Shown here piece after piece: positions 7,772 to 16,610 of a DNA stretch of 48,939 nucleotides (positions are counted from its first letter, which is position 1; each line of letters starts with the position of its first letter). The stretch comes from an uncultured Spirochaetales bacterium (GTDB lineage Bacteria > Spirochaetota > Spirochaetia > Sphaerochaetales > Sphaerochaetaceae), in the NCBI GenBank assembly GCA_949283235.1, contig CASDRY010000011.1, forward strand, positions 1 through 48,939, written 5' to 3'. The translations under genes and the position numbers were made by a program. The notes under the pieces were generated by a model. The model did not search any database. It was not told the origin of the DNA and saw only the letters and a list, made by a program, of their open reading frames with translations.

Positions 7772-9034
7772 ATGAGAAAAATTCTTGTTGGTCTTATCGC
7801 AGCTATGATGCTTTTTGCTTTCACAGCATGCGAACCAAGCTCAATGACAGTGAACAACGTAAATGGTGTTCCTGTTGCAGCTACAATAACAAGTTCTGGT
7901 TCTTTCTATGCAGGAACTTCTGCAAATAATACACCAGTTGTTGTTAGCGTAACTTATGACAATGGCTATGTTCTTGAGAATGTAAATGCAAAGCTTGCAT
8001 CCACAGGAAATGTTAAAGCTGGTACAAACTATGGTACAGTTTCTATTCCTGTTGCAGATTCTTCTACAGGATCAGCACTTGATGTTTCATTTACAGGTAT
8101 TGCAGCAACAGAGCTTCGCCTTGCTCTTGATGAGGATGTAAAGGTTGAGTATGCAAAGGCTGATATCACATCAGAAACTGCAACTATTGATACAGATGGA
8201 GTAACAGCAACTCTTGTATATGCTGATGGACATGAGAGAACTCTGACATCAGATGTTTCTTATAAGTTCAACGGAACAGCAGCTGCTTCTTATCAGGATT
8301 CAACAGCAGTTATTGCAACAGTAACTGGAACAAACCTTACAGCTGATGATAAGGATCTTACAGCTGAGTACGCAATTGAAGTAACTGATTACACAGCTCC
8401 TGCAACAACTGTCACTGTAACATGGAATGTTCAGGTAGCAGATGAAGATGGAGAGTATACAAATTATAATTCTTCTTCAAATAAGCCATCTATTCTCTGG
8501 GGCGAGACTAAGTCAGATCTTCTTGCAAATATCAGAGTTCTTGCTACAACTACAACAAAAGTAGGAAATGGTGCTCCAACAACTACCACAGAGGTTCTTA
8601 CACAGGGTTCCGATTATCAGGTATATGGAATTCCATCAGGAGAACTTAAGACAGCTGGTTCATTTACAGTTGTTCCACTTGTAGATACTACAGGAACACC
8701 TGCAATTACATTTAGCGACACAACAGTTTCTTATGATGTTGTAGATGATGTAGATTGGAATTCTCTTTCTGTAACTTGGGCAGAGACTCCAAAGAATCTT
8801 AAGGTAGAAGGAACTCTCAGCACAACAAGTGGTGATGATGTAGTTGTTTCTCTCAAGAAGCTTAGTGGAACAGCAATTGATACAGGAGTAACTTTCTCTT
8901 ATATCGGAGTTTATTCATTCCCTGAGGAAGACTTCACTGCAGGTCAGTCTGTTTCACCTGTTGTAAAGGTTACATACGGCGACGAATTCAAGACAGCAAC
9001 ACTTTCAGCAAAGGCTCTTGGTGCTAAAGCTTAA
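7772..9034 (+). CDS. Secreted lipoprotein, beta-rich, putatively phase variable
   Basis: The 420-residue protein starts MRKILVGLIAAMMLFAFTAC, a lipoprotein signal peptide with Cys20 as the acylation site. The FTAC box has F at -3, which spirochaetal lipoboxes tolerate. The mature part is rich in T, V, S, D and G with short alternating strands. It looks like several Ig-like/Big beta-sandwich modules (for example residues 105-210, 212-325 and 330-420), but no named domain is certain. Aromatics are few and there are no further cysteines. Codons are noticeably more A/T-ending than in neighbours. Expression is probably controlled by the poly-G promoter directly upstream. The likely location is periplasmic or surface-exposed. 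GGAGG precedes the ATG. Confidence 0.85.
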   Translation: MRKILVGLIAAMMLFAFTACEPSSMTVNNVNGVPVAATITSSGSFYAGTSANNTPVVVSVTYDNGYVLENVNAKLASTGNVKAGTNYGTVSIPVADSSTGSALDVSFTGIAATELRLALDEDVKVEYAKADITSETATIDTDGVTATLVYADGHERTLTSDVSYKFNGTAAASYQDSTAVIATVTGTNLTADDKDLTAEYAIEVTDYTAPATTVTVTWNVQVADEDGEYTNYNSSSNKPSILWGETKSDLLANIRVLATTTTKVGNGAPTTTTEVLTQGSDYQVYGIPSGELKTAGSFTVVPLVDTTGTPAITFSDTTVSYDVVDDVDWNSLSVTWAETPKNLKVEGTLSTTSGDDVVVSLKKLSGTAIDTGVTFSYIGVYSFPEEDFTAGQSVSPVVKVTYGDEFKTATLSAKALGAKA

Positions 9035-9043
9035 TGATTTGAA

Positions 9044-9060
9044 CCCATGTTTTTCATGGG
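9044..9060 (+). other. Hairpin between lipoprotein and HTH genes
   Basis: CCCATG (9044-9049), a five-T loop and CATGGG (9055-9060) form a short perfect hairpin directly before AAGGAGG of the next gene. With no T-run after it, it may stabilise the upstream message rather than terminate. Confidence 0.5.
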
Positions 9061-9075
9061 AATAAGGAGGACGCT

Positions 9076-9282
9076 ATGGAAAACAAACCCACGTCCCTCC
9101 GTCAAAGGATTCCTAATGAGAAGCGTCAGGAATGCTTGAAGCTCTTTGAGCAGGGATACGGATACAAAAAGACCGCTCAGCTTGCAGGACTGAACACATA
9201 TACAGTCAGGGAGTATAAGCGGAAGTTCGCTGCAGGAGATATGTCCTGGGCGGACAGAGGCGGGAAGGTTCTTTCCGTCTGA
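9076..9282 (+). CDS. Small helix-turn-helix protein, transposase-OrfA-like
   Basis: The 68-residue protein contains one HTH (EKRQECLKLFEQGYGYKKTAQLAGLNTYTVREYKRKF, residues about 14-50) followed by a short basic tail with WADRGG. The motif resembles the N-terminal HTH of IS3/IS150-type transposase OrfA. No catalytic ORF, inverted repeats or target duplication are visible. It could be a domesticated fragment or a small regulator. AAGGAGG precedes the ATG, so it is probably translated, likely from the lipoprotein transcript. Confidence 0.65.
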   Translation: MENKPTSLRQRIPNEKRQECLKLFEQGYGYKKTAQLAGLNTYTVREYKRKFAAGDMSWADRGGKVLSV

Positions 9283-9295
9283 GAATAAAGATTAT

Positions 9296-9467
9296 GCTGG
9301 ATCAGGATTATTCCTGGTCCGGCTTTAAAGCTGGATATTACTCCTTCAGGACGCTGGGGGAATGATATAGATTCACCGTTTATGCGGTGAGGGGAGTGGA
9401 AGTCTCCCGCGACATTTTTATTTGAAGAGAGGTTCATCGTAGACCTATCTTCCGAAGTTTTTCTTTT
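9296..9467 (+). ncRNA. Candidate structured RNA or multi-hairpin 3' region
   Basis: Four hairpins follow one another. The first is a 12-bp stem with TTAT loop and two G-U pairs (9296-9307/9312-9323). The second is TCACCG/CGGTGA (9373-9378/9385-9390). The third abuts it, GGGAG/CTCCC (9392-9396/9404-9408). The last is a 10-bp stem with one mismatch (9424-9433/9443-9452) followed by CGAAG and TTTTTCTTTT, a good intrinsic terminator. No ORF fills the region. The first hairpin could simply end the upstream operon; the rest could be a small RNA. No known RNA family was recognised. Confidence 0.45.
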
Positions 9468-9511
9468 GTCCTCAGATGCTTAGGTGTCTGAGGCAAATTT
9501 ATTACCTTGCT

Positions 9512-9541
9512 TTGACTGTTAATCTTTATATTTGATATGAT
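9512..9541 (+). promoter_or_regulatory. Leaderless promoter of nadE
   Basis: TTGACT (9512-9517), an 18-base spacer and TATGAT (9536-9541) are followed by exactly six bases and the ATG at 9548. No Shine-Dalgarno sequence is present, so the transcript should start at or next to the initiation codon. Confidence 0.7.
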
Positions 9542-9547
9542 GCTGTT

Positions 9548-11458
9548 ATGAGAGATGGGTTTGTAAAGGTTGCGGCGGCATCTCCAGAGCTTAGAGTTGC
9601 CGATCCTGCTTACAATGCCGGAAAGATTGTAGATTTAATCAGAAAAGCTGAAGGCATTGGTGTTAAGGTTCTTGTTTTTCCCGAGCTAGCTATTACTGGA
9701 TATACATGTGGGGATCTCTTTTTTCAGAAAAGCTTGCAGAGAGCTGCAGATGACGCTTTGCTTTCGATAGTAAAAGATAGTGTTTCGTCTGACGCACTGG
9801 TTTTCGTTGGATATCCTTATTTATATAGAGGTAAGCTTTATAACACTGCTGCAGTAATAAAAAGCGGTAAGCTGCTTGCGCTTGTTCCAAAGAAGAACAT
9901 TCCTACATATGGGGAGTTCTATGAGACAAGATGGTTTGCTTCCTGGTCTGATGATAATACCATCGTTAAATTGTTCGATGATGATGTGATTCTTGGAAAT
10001 AAGATTATCTTTGATGCTTCATCTCCTTCAACATTGGCAATAGGCTGTGAAATCTGCGAGGATCTCTGGGTTCCGGAATCTCCATCTGTGCGTCTTGCCT
10101 TGAATGGCGCTACTGTCATTGTAAATCTTTCAGCTTCTGATGAGATCATAGGCAAAGAGGAGTATAGAAAGAATCTCATCTCATCTGTATCTGCGCGTCT
10201 TGCAGCTGGCTATATCTACGCAGATGCCTCAGATGGAGAAAGCACCACAGACATGGTCTTCACTGGAAGCAATATCATTGCGGAGAATGGATCTATCCTT
10301 ACATCTTCGATGTTCAGAAACAATGAGCTCACTGTTTCTGAAATAGACACTGATAAGCTTGTCTTTGAGCGTGGTAGGATGAATACCTTCTCATCAGAGG
10401 ACGATGATTATGCGCATCTTTCAGTTTCCTTCCATGAGGAGGAGACTAAGCTGACAAGGAGATTCCCGACTCATCCGTTTGTTCCTGCAGATGAGGATGA
10501 GAGGAACTCCAGATGTGAGGAAATCCTGACACTTCAGGCATATGGCTTGAAGAAGAGACTTGTAGCTGCTCATGCTTCAAAGGCAGTTGTCGGTCTTTCC
10601 GGGGGCTTGGATTCCACATTAGCACTTCTCGTTACTGTAAGGGCTTTTGATCTCCTAAGACGTGATAGAAAAGATATCATTGCTATAACAATGCCTTGTT
10701 TCGGTACAACTGAAAGGACCAGAACAAATGCCGAAAAGCTCGCGGAAGCTCTTGGTGTTGATTTCAGAACGATTAACATAACAAAGAGCGTGCTTCAGCA
10801 CTTTGAGGATATAGGGCAGAGTGTGGACGACCTTTCTGTAACATATGAAAACGGACAGGCTAGGGAAAGAACACAGGTGCTGATGGATGTTGCTAATAAA
10901 AATGGCGGCATTGTTATTGGTACAGGCGATCTTTCTGAGCTTGCGCTTGGATGGGCAACTTACAATGGTGACCATATGAGTATGTATGGTGTTAATTCCT
11001 CCATACCCAAGACCCTGGTCAGATACCTTGTGCGTCATACTGCTGACACGATGTCAAATGAGGCTTCTCTTGTCCTCTATGATATCCTTGCAACTCCTGT
11101 TTCCCCAGAGCTTCTTCCAGCTAAAGATGGACAGATATCACAGGTGACAGAAAATATTGTAGGACCTTATGAACTTCATGACTTCTTCCTTTATTACATG
11201 GTGCGTTTCGGATTCTCCCCAAGGAAGATATTCCGCATTGCCTGTGATTCCTTCAGGAGCGATTACTCTCCTGCATTCATCAAGAAATGGCTTGTGGTCT
11301 TTGTCCGTCGTTTCTTCCAGCAGCAGTTCAAGAGAAGCTGTCTTCCAGATGGACCAAAGGTTGGAACTGTCACGCTTTCTCCTCGATCAGATTGGAGAAT
11401 GCCTTCCGATGCCTCTTCAGATGCATGGCTGAAGGAAGCTGAGGCGATAGAAGCTTAA
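9548..11458 (+). CDS. nadE: Glutamine-dependent NAD+ synthetase
   Basis: The 636-residue two-domain enzyme makes NAD+ from deamido-NAD+, ATP and glutamine. Residues 1-290 form the nitrilase-type glutaminase with the E46 (FPELA), K115 (VPKKNIPTY) and C170 (EICEDLW) triad. The C-terminal synthetase carries the ATP-pyrophosphatase P-loop SGGLDST at 351-357 and the IGTGDLSELALGW segment. The length matches the long glutamine-dependent NadE class. The start lacks a ribosome site and lies six bases after TATGAT, so initiation is probably leaderless. It is convergent with the flavodoxin gene, with one base between stops. Confidence 0.95.
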   Translation: MRDGFVKVAAASPELRVADPAYNAGKIVDLIRKAEGIGVKVLVFPELAITGYTCGDLFFQKSLQRAADDALLSIVKDSVSSDALVFVGYPYLYRGKLYNTAAVIKSGKLLALVPKKNIPTYGEFYETRWFASWSDDNTIVKLFDDDVILGNKIIFDASSPSTLAIGCEICEDLWVPESPSVRLALNGATVIVNLSASDEIIGKEEYRKNLISSVSARLAAGYIYADASDGESTTDMVFTGSNIIAENGSILTSSMFRNNELTVSEIDTDKLVFERGRMNTFSSEDDDYAHLSVSFHEEETKLTRRFPTHPFVPADEDERNSRCEEILTLQAYGLKKRLVAAHASKAVVGLSGGLDSTLALLVTVRAFDLLRRDRKDIIAITMPCFGTTERTRTNAEKLAEALGVDFRTINITKSVLQHFEDIGQSVDDLSVTYENGQARERTQVLMDVANKNGGIVIGTGDLSELALGWATYNGDHMSMYGVNSSIPKTLVRYLVRHTADTMSNEASLVLYDILATPVSPELLPAKDGQISQVTENIVGPYELHDFFLYYMVRFGFSPRKIFRIACDSFRSDYSPAFIKKWLVVFVRRFFQQQFKRSCLPDGPKVGTVTLSPRSDWRMPSDASSDAWLKEAEAIEA

Positions 11459-11459
11459 A

Positions 11460-11981
11460 TCATATTCTGCTTTTCAGGTATTCGATAACAGGTCCTGCTG
11501 TTTCCAGGTTTATAAAGTCTATTCTCTCACCATAGGTGTTGAGAATGGACTGGTCTTCTTCATTTCTTGGACCTTTCTTCTTGATGTACTTGCAGAGCAT
11601 CCACATCATCGCTCTGTGCTTTGGAGACATAACCATGTAGTCCATACAGCCTCGCAGGTGGAAGACTCTTGTCCTTGCCTGAATGTCTGATGGTATTGAT
11701 TTATAAATATCCTTATCGATCTTCTCCGCGTTCGTTTGTTTCTCCGGATCTGCGATACCTACGGAAATGACAACCAACTCTGCTTGCTCTGGCAGTTTTG
11801 AGATGGCTTTTTTCAATCCAATCATAAATCCTGCATAGAGACCTCCCACGATTACAAGGCAATCTGCAGAGGCTGTATCAGCTGTATTGATGTCCTCAGC
11901 TTCCAGTGAAAGTGCTGCGGCTATATGCTGGGCATAGGTTTTAGAAGAGCCATAGACTGTGGAGTAGGTTATTTTGATCAT
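11460..11981 (-). CDS. HemG-like flavodoxin-domain protein
   Basis: The 173-residue protein has a flavodoxin fold with the FMN-phosphate loop STVYGSSKTYA near its N-terminus. The insert around residues 115-145 (HLRGCMDYMVMSPKHRAMMWMLCKYIKKKG) resembles the long loop of HemG-type protoporphyrinogen oxidases (flavodoxin_5). No other haem genes are in the window, so a general flavodoxin or menaquinone-linked role is possible. The ATG at 11981 follows GGAAGG; a longer frame to 12032 runs into the pseudogene and is rejected. The C-terminus is complete. Confidence 0.8.
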   Translation of the reverse strand: MIKITYSTVYGSSKTYAQHIAAALSLEAEDINTADTASADCLVIVGGLYAGFMIGLKKAISKLPEQAELVVISVGIADPEKQTNAEKIDKDIYKSIPSDIQARTRVFHLRGCMDYMVMSPKHRAMMWMLCKYIKKKGPRNEEDQSILNTYGERIDFINLETAGPVIEYLKSRI

Positions 11982-11985
11982 GATT

Positions 11986-12806
11986 TCATTTCCTTCCGAA
12001 GAGATTTTCTCCTGTAATGAGATGAATGTCATCCCGATTTTTCGCTATTGCTTCCAGATCTTCTGCAAAACCAGATTCTGAGAGGATGAAATAGATAGCC
12101 TCATCTTCTCCAACTAGGAGCATCTTCCTCATTCTTCTTGATTGGATTCGGAAAATCGATTCTGCTTCTGTGATATTATTATGCTTGTTAATGAAGCTCA
12201 GGTAATATGGAATACCTCCTGTGATTGCATGAGCGATTGCCCCGTCCTGTACATTCCATGAAGGAAGCATTTCAGCAGTTTCTGCCGTAGTGAACGGAAG
12301 AAGCTTTATCTGCACGTTCTTCTGCCATATAAAGAACTTTGTCGGCTGAGGATATTTTCCTCAATGAATCTTCTGGATGATCAGAGAGAATCAAAACAAG
12401 CTTAGTCTTTCGGAATACATCATCGGTATAATGCTGCAGAAGTCATATCATTTCTGGGCATGCTTCACACAAATAGAAAATTTCATCTATAGCGAAATAG
12501 AATTTTTCCTTTTCAGCTTTAATAGCAATATCAATCAAAGATTGAAATGAAGTCTGAATATACAAGTCATTCTGTGTTGTGTAGTCCAAGGGAGGCTGCT
12601 CAGGACATCAATTTCATCTGAGTTCTCTCAGTTCCATCCTCCATGGCTTCAAATTAGATTCCGTTTTTCCTTCTATGAAGGTATCGATCAGGAAAGATTT
12701 CCTACGCGGCGTCTGCCATATAGAACTACGAATTCAAACTTTTCGCTTTTCCAGCTTCTTCAAGCTTTCCTTGCTCTCTTTTCCTTCCTATGATACTTAA
12801 ATCGTG
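11986..12806 (-). pseudogene. Decayed ATP-binding protein (archaeal-ATPase/DUF234 type)
   Basis: Read on the minus strand in shifting frames, this stretch retains an ATPase_2-family protein. It has IIGRKRE near 12800, FVVLYGRRRVGKS (Walker A) near 12720, FYFAIDEIFYLCEACPEM (Walker B) near 12480 interrupted by a TGA, and KLVLILSDHPEDSL near 12390. The 109-codon open remnant at 12315-11986 contains LLPFTTAETAEMLP and AHAITGGIPYYLSF. The frame changes and stops rule out a full product, and the C-terminal domain is shortened. The gene is dead or dying; the remnant ORF itself is unlikely to be functional. Confidence 0.85.
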
Positions 12807-12827
12807 ATTTATAAAGTTATAATTTAA

Positions 12828-13862
12828 TCATTCCGGGTAGTATCTTATCTCTCCATCGGGAGTTTCGAAGATATATCTCTCCTTGCCGTTCTCTGTAATA
12901 GAACCCTTGTAGTAGGCATGCGTGAGTATTACTTTCCCGCCTCCCTGAGGAAGATCAGCTGTGTACTGAGGCATTCCAAGCCCTGACAACTCACTTCTGA
13001 TGTTCTTCTCGATTTCAAGACCTCTTTCAATACTGACTCTGAGATGGGATGTACCTCTCACAGGATCATCCTGGAATAGGTAGTAAGGTTTAATCCTTGT
13101 ATATAGGAGTTTATTTGAAAGCTCAATAAGTATGTTCTCATCATCGTTTACGCCTTTGAGAAGCACGCTTTGATTGAATGCCGGGATTCCCATATCTATA
13201 AATCTAGCTGTGGCTTTGATAGCTTTCTCTGTAAGTTCTGCAGGATGGTTGAATTGTGTCATGAGAAAGAAAGGCGCGTCATGGTTATGCTTCTTTATTA
13301 TTTCCATAAGGGAGTCTGTGAATCTCTCTGGATTCACTGCGACAGCTCTTGTGCATAAGCGGAATATGACGCTGGGGCAGTTTGTCTTGAATATTGAAAG
13401 GAGCATATCAAGATGGCTGTCGGAGAGTGTGAAGAGATCTCCTCCGGTAAGAAGCACTTCCTTTATCTCCTTATGCTCGGCGATATATTTGCTTGCTTCC
13501 TCGATTTCTTCTCTTGAAGCAGGGCCTATCATGTGCCCAGTCATTCTTCTTCTGAAGCAGTGGCGGCAATATGCAAAGCACTTGTCCGTTGTGAAGAATG
13601 CAGCTCTGTTTCTGTATCTGTGAACGAGTCTTTCCGTACCTTTGTGCTCTCTCTCTTCCTGTGGGTCCAGGCTTCCGACACTGTCTTCATTTTCCATTAT
13701 GCTTGGTACAAACTGATGCCTTATCCCATTTATTGGTAGAAGAGGGATTATATCATCGGAGATAAGAAGGGGAAGGGTATTCTCCCCATCTTCATCCCAT
13801 GCCTTCTCTTCATCGGCAAGTTCTATTATTCCTCTCAAATCTTCCAGCTTTGTTATTGCCAT
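12828..13862 (-). CDS. KamA-family radical SAM protein (lysine 2,3-aminomutase-like)
   Basis: The 344-residue enzyme has the radical SAM cluster C95-x3-C99-x2-C102 (CFAYCRHC) preceded by YRNRAAFFTTDK, and FRRRMTGH after it. GGDLF and the C-terminal DLPQGGGKVIL, with the PLP-binding lysine, mark the KamA/EpmB group. The length matches EpmB, which isomerises lysine to beta-lysine for EF-P modification, rather than full-length LAM (over 400). No epmA or efp is nearby, so the substrate role is open. The start sits six bases after TATAAA without a ribosome site (leaderless). It is divergent from the MFS gene. Confidence 0.88.
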   Translation of the reverse strand: MAITKLEDLRGIIELADEEKAWDEDGENTLPLLISDDIIPLLPINGIRHQFVPSIMENEDSVGSLDPQEEREHKGTERLVHRYRNRAAFFTTDKCFAYCRHCFRRRMTGHMIGPASREEIEEASKYIAEHKEIKEVLLTGGDLFTLSDSHLDMLLSIFKTNCPSVIFRLCTRAVAVNPERFTDSLMEIIKKHNHDAPFFLMTQFNHPAELTEKAIKATARFIDMGIPAFNQSVLLKGVNDDENILIELSNKLLYTRIKPYYLFQDDPVRGTSHLRVSIERGLEIEKNIRSELSGLGMPQYTADLPQGGGKVILTHAYYKGSITENGKERYIFETPDGEIRYYPE

Positions 13863-13897
13863 GCGGATTTTATAGCACTCGGAGTGTAATAGAGCAA
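13863..13897 (-). promoter_or_regulatory. Leaderless promoter of the KamA gene
   Basis: On the minus strand TTGCTC (13897-13892), a 17-base spacer, TATAAA (13874-13869) and six bases lead into the ATG at 13862. There is no Shine-Dalgarno sequence. Confidence 0.65.
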
Positions 13898-13943
13898 TGG
13901 AGCAATACTCACAAAATAATGTATGGTATGAAAAGGAGGAGTT

Positions 13944-15236
13944 ATGGCTGAAAAGAAAAGCCTCACAGGTTATTGGAGGACTACGTTCCTCATCGGACTC
14001 GGGTTCTTCACTATGGGCCTCATGGATCCGCTTTATGACAATTATATTCCGATGTTCCTCGGATACTATATTGATTCATCATCTCTTATCGGTGCTGTAA
14101 TGACACTGGATAATATCCTCGCGATATTCCTTATCCCTGTATTCTCAGCACTCTCTGATAGAACCAGAACCAGGATTGGAAGAAGAATGCCTTATATAGT
14201 GACGCTCCTTCCTCTTGCTGCTGTCTTCTTTGCTCTCGTTCCATTCTCTGCGCTTGAATCATTCCTGCTGCTTTTTGCCACTATTTTCTTCCTGAATATC
14301 TTCAAGCAGGCTGTGCGTGGTCCTGTTGTTGCACTTATGCCAGATATGGTTCCTGCAGATCTGAGAAGTGAGGCAAATGGGGTTATCAACACAATGGGTG
14401 GATTGGCTACTATTCTTGGAACGATCCTCCTTGCGAGGCTGATGGATGTTAAAATCAATCTTCCAGGTTTCGGAGAGGTTGATAAAATCCTTGCATTCCC
14501 TGTCGCTTCTGTATTTGTTCTATTAGCTGTGGTTCTTCTCTTCATCTTCGTGAAAGAAAACAAGAGCACTGTCTCAACGGAAGAGGAGAGGGAGGAAAAG
14601 CCCAAGGAACCCCTTCTTAAGAGCCTCAAGGAGATATTCTCAGAAAAAGAGAAGAGTGCTCTTTTCATACTCCTTTCCCTTCTTTGCTGGTTCATAGCTT
14701 ACCAGGGAATACTTCCTTTTGTAGGCGTTTATACGATGGAAGAGCTTGGAACGAGCGCTGGAACTGCCGCGCTATCATCGGGAATGGTAGGAGTAGCATA
14801 TGCCGCATTTGCAGTACCTTCAGGGAAATTCGCCCACAAGTATGGAAGGAAGAAGACCATAAGAGGAGCGCTTCTTGCTATTGTCATAATCCTCCTGCTT
14901 GTCTTCCTCCACGGAACGCTGACAGCTGGAATGAACGCAACATTCCGTCTCATCTCGTTCTGGGTGCTTCTCTTCCTCTTCGGTATCTTCTGGGTAACTG
15001 TAGTCACCAATTCCTTCCCGATGCTTTGGCAGATGGCTGATTACCAGACAATAGGAGTCTATACAGGAGCTTATTATTTCTTCTCCCAGCTTGCCTCAAT
15101 CGTGGCACCACCTCTTGCTGGAGGCGCTATAGACCTCTTTGGATACCCTGCATTGTTCATCTTCGGTCTTGTATTCATGTTCATAGCGCTTCTCTTGATG
15201 AGAAATGTGCATAGGGGAGAGCCAGAGGATGATTAA
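13944..15236 (+). CDS. MFS transporter, GPH/SLC45-like
   Basis: The 430-residue inner-membrane protein has about 12 hydrophobic segments. The cytoplasmic loop SDRTRTRIGRRMPYI between TM2 and TM3 is the signature of the GPH/sucrose-transporter-like branch. KFAHKYGRKKTIRGA is the symmetric loop in the second half. A charged central loop (residues about 205-235) separates the halves. These carriers usually import sugars or glycosides with a cation; the substrate is not predictable. AAGGAGG precedes the ATG. It is convergent with fucO and shares a terminator. Confidence 0.88.
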   Translation: MAEKKSLTGYWRTTFLIGLGFFTMGLMDPLYDNYIPMFLGYYIDSSSLIGAVMTLDNILAIFLIPVFSALSDRTRTRIGRRMPYIVTLLPLAAVFFALVPFSALESFLLLFATIFFLNIFKQAVRGPVVALMPDMVPADLRSEANGVINTMGGLATILGTILLARLMDVKINLPGFGEVDKILAFPVASVFVLLAVVLLFIFVKENKSTVSTEEEREEKPKEPLLKSLKEIFSEKEKSALFILLSLLCWFIAYQGILPFVGVYTMEELGTSAGTAALSSGMVGVAYAAFAVPSGKFAHKYGRKKTIRGALLAIVIILLLVFLHGTLTAGMNATFRLISFWVLLFLFGIFWVTVVTNSFPMLWQMADYQTIGVYTGAYYFFSQLASIVAPPLAGGAIDLFGYPALFIFGLVFMFIALLLMRNVHRGEPEDD

Positions 15237-15245
15237 TGGAAAGCA

Positions 15246-15267
15246 AAACCGGCATTTCTGCCGGTTT
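15246..15267. terminator. Bidirectional terminator between MFS and fucO
   Basis: A 9-bp perfect stem (AAACCGGCA, loop TTTC, TGCCGGTTT) is flanked by T-rich sequence on both strands. It serves both convergent genes. Confidence 0.82.
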
Positions 15268-15271
15268 CTGC

Positions 15272-16420
15272 TTACTTCATTATCTTTCTGAAAAGTGCTT
15301 TGAAATCATCAATTGAAGCCTCTTTCGGATTTCCTGGAGCGCATGCATCAGCTGCGGCACTCTTTGCAAGGAAATCGAGATCCTCTTCCTTGATGGCATC
15401 CATCTTTTCAGGAATACCTACATCCTTGGAAAGCTGCTTTACCGCATCTACAGCTGCCTTTCTGTATTCTTCCTGGGACATCGAATCGACGCCTTTCACA
15501 CCCATTGCTCTTGCAATCTCGCGGTATTTCTCTCCAGTTGTATCAGCATTGAATTCCATTACGATAGGAAGCATCATAGCGCAGGCAACTCCATGAGGTG
15601 TGTCATAAACAGCTCCAAGGGTATGAGCCATAGAGTGTGCAATGCCAAGACCTACATTCGAGAAGCCCATTCCAGCAATATACTGACCAAGAGCCATTTC
15701 CTTCTTGCCTTCCGGCTCTCCATTTACAGAAGCTCTGAGAGAGCGTGCAATAATCTCAATAGCTTTGAGATGGAACATATCTGTCATCTCCCAGGCAGCT
15801 TTTGTTGTGTATCCCTCGATAGCATGTGTGAGAGCATCCATTCCAGTTGCTGCTGTAAGGCTCTTTGGCATTGTTGCCATCATATCTGGATCCACAACAG
15901 CTACAATTGGCATGTCATGTGGGTCTACACAGACAAACTTCCTCTTCTTCTGAACATCTGTAATGACGTAATTGATTGTTACCTCAGCAGCTGTACCTGC
16001 TGTTGTCGGAACTGCAATGATCGGGGTACATGGATTCTTTGTAGGAGCTGTGCCTTCAAGACTTCTTACATCCTCGAACTCTGGATTAGCTATTATGATT
16101 CCGATAGCTTTTGCTGTATCCATGGAGCTACCACCACCGATAGCTACGATGCAGTCAGTACCAGCTTCCTTGAATGAATTTACACCATGCTGAACATTCT
16201 CGATAGTCGGATTTGCCTTGATATCTGTATAAAGTGAATATGGGATTCCTGCTTCATCAAGCACATCTGTGACTTTCTTTGTCACTCCGAATTTGACAAG
16301 ATCTGGATCTGAGCATACGAATGCCTTCTTGAATCCTCTTGCCTTGATTTCCGTAGCGATTTCCTTAATTGCTCCGCTTCCATGATAGGAAGTCTCATTG
16401 AGCATGATTCTGTTTGCCAT
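15272..16420 (-). CDS. fucO: Lactaldehyde reductase (iron-containing alcohol dehydrogenase)
   Basis: The 382-residue protein has the same length as E. coli FucO and closely similar segments (MANRIMLNET, AIGGGSSMDTAKAIG, NNPEF-like NPEFEDVRSLEG, TTAGTAAEVTINYVITD, KFVCVDPHD). Metal ligands are D195, H199, H262 and H276, each one position before the E. coli ligands. It reduces L-lactaldehyde to 1,2-propanediol with NADH in fucose or rhamnose fermentation. GAGGAGG precedes the ATG. The other fucose/rhamnose catabolic genes are not in the window. 16421-16610 is an AT-rich gap with no gene seen. Confidence 0.93.
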   Translation of the reverse strand: MANRIMLNETSYHGSGAIKEIATEIKARGFKKAFVCSDPDLVKFGVTKKVTDVLDEAGIPYSLYTDIKANPTIENVQHGVNSFKEAGTDCIVAIGGGSSMDTAKAIGIIIANPEFEDVRSLEGTAPTKNPCTPIIAVPTTAGTAAEVTINYVITDVQKKRKFVCVDPHDMPIVAVVDPDMMATMPKSLTAATGMDALTHAIEGYTTKAAWEMTDMFHLKAIEIIARSLRASVNGEPEGKKEMALGQYIAGMGFSNVGLGIAHSMAHTLGAVYDTPHGVACAMMLPIVMEFNADTTGEKYREIARAMGVKGVDSMSQEEYRKAAVDAVKQLSKDVGIPEKMDAIKEEDLDFLAKSAAADACAPGNPKEASIDDFKALFRKIMK

Positions 16421-16610
16421 GATTATCCTCCTCTCGGAATATAGTCATCATTCGTGTAATCGGAAAGGATGGGTAATATCATAAAATAAAAACAGCGTAT
16501 AAGGATTCTATGAAAGCAATTTCATAAATGTATGCTGTGCCATTTGTTCCGGTTTTGTTGGGCAAATCGTGTGTTGCCAAGAATAAGAGGGAAGTATACC
16601 ATCCAGAGAT

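Noticed and set aside
9076-9282. Complete insertion sequence around the small HTH gene
   Set aside because: No DDE domain, terminal inverted repeats or target duplication is visible.
9283-9547. NAD+-sensing riboswitch for nadE
   Set aside because: The nadE promoter lies downstream of the hairpins and gives a leaderless transcript, so the hairpins are not in its leader.
14192-14695. 167-codon minus-strand ORF inside the MFS gene
   Set aside because: Arginine/serine-rich shadow of hydrophobic codons, no start signals.
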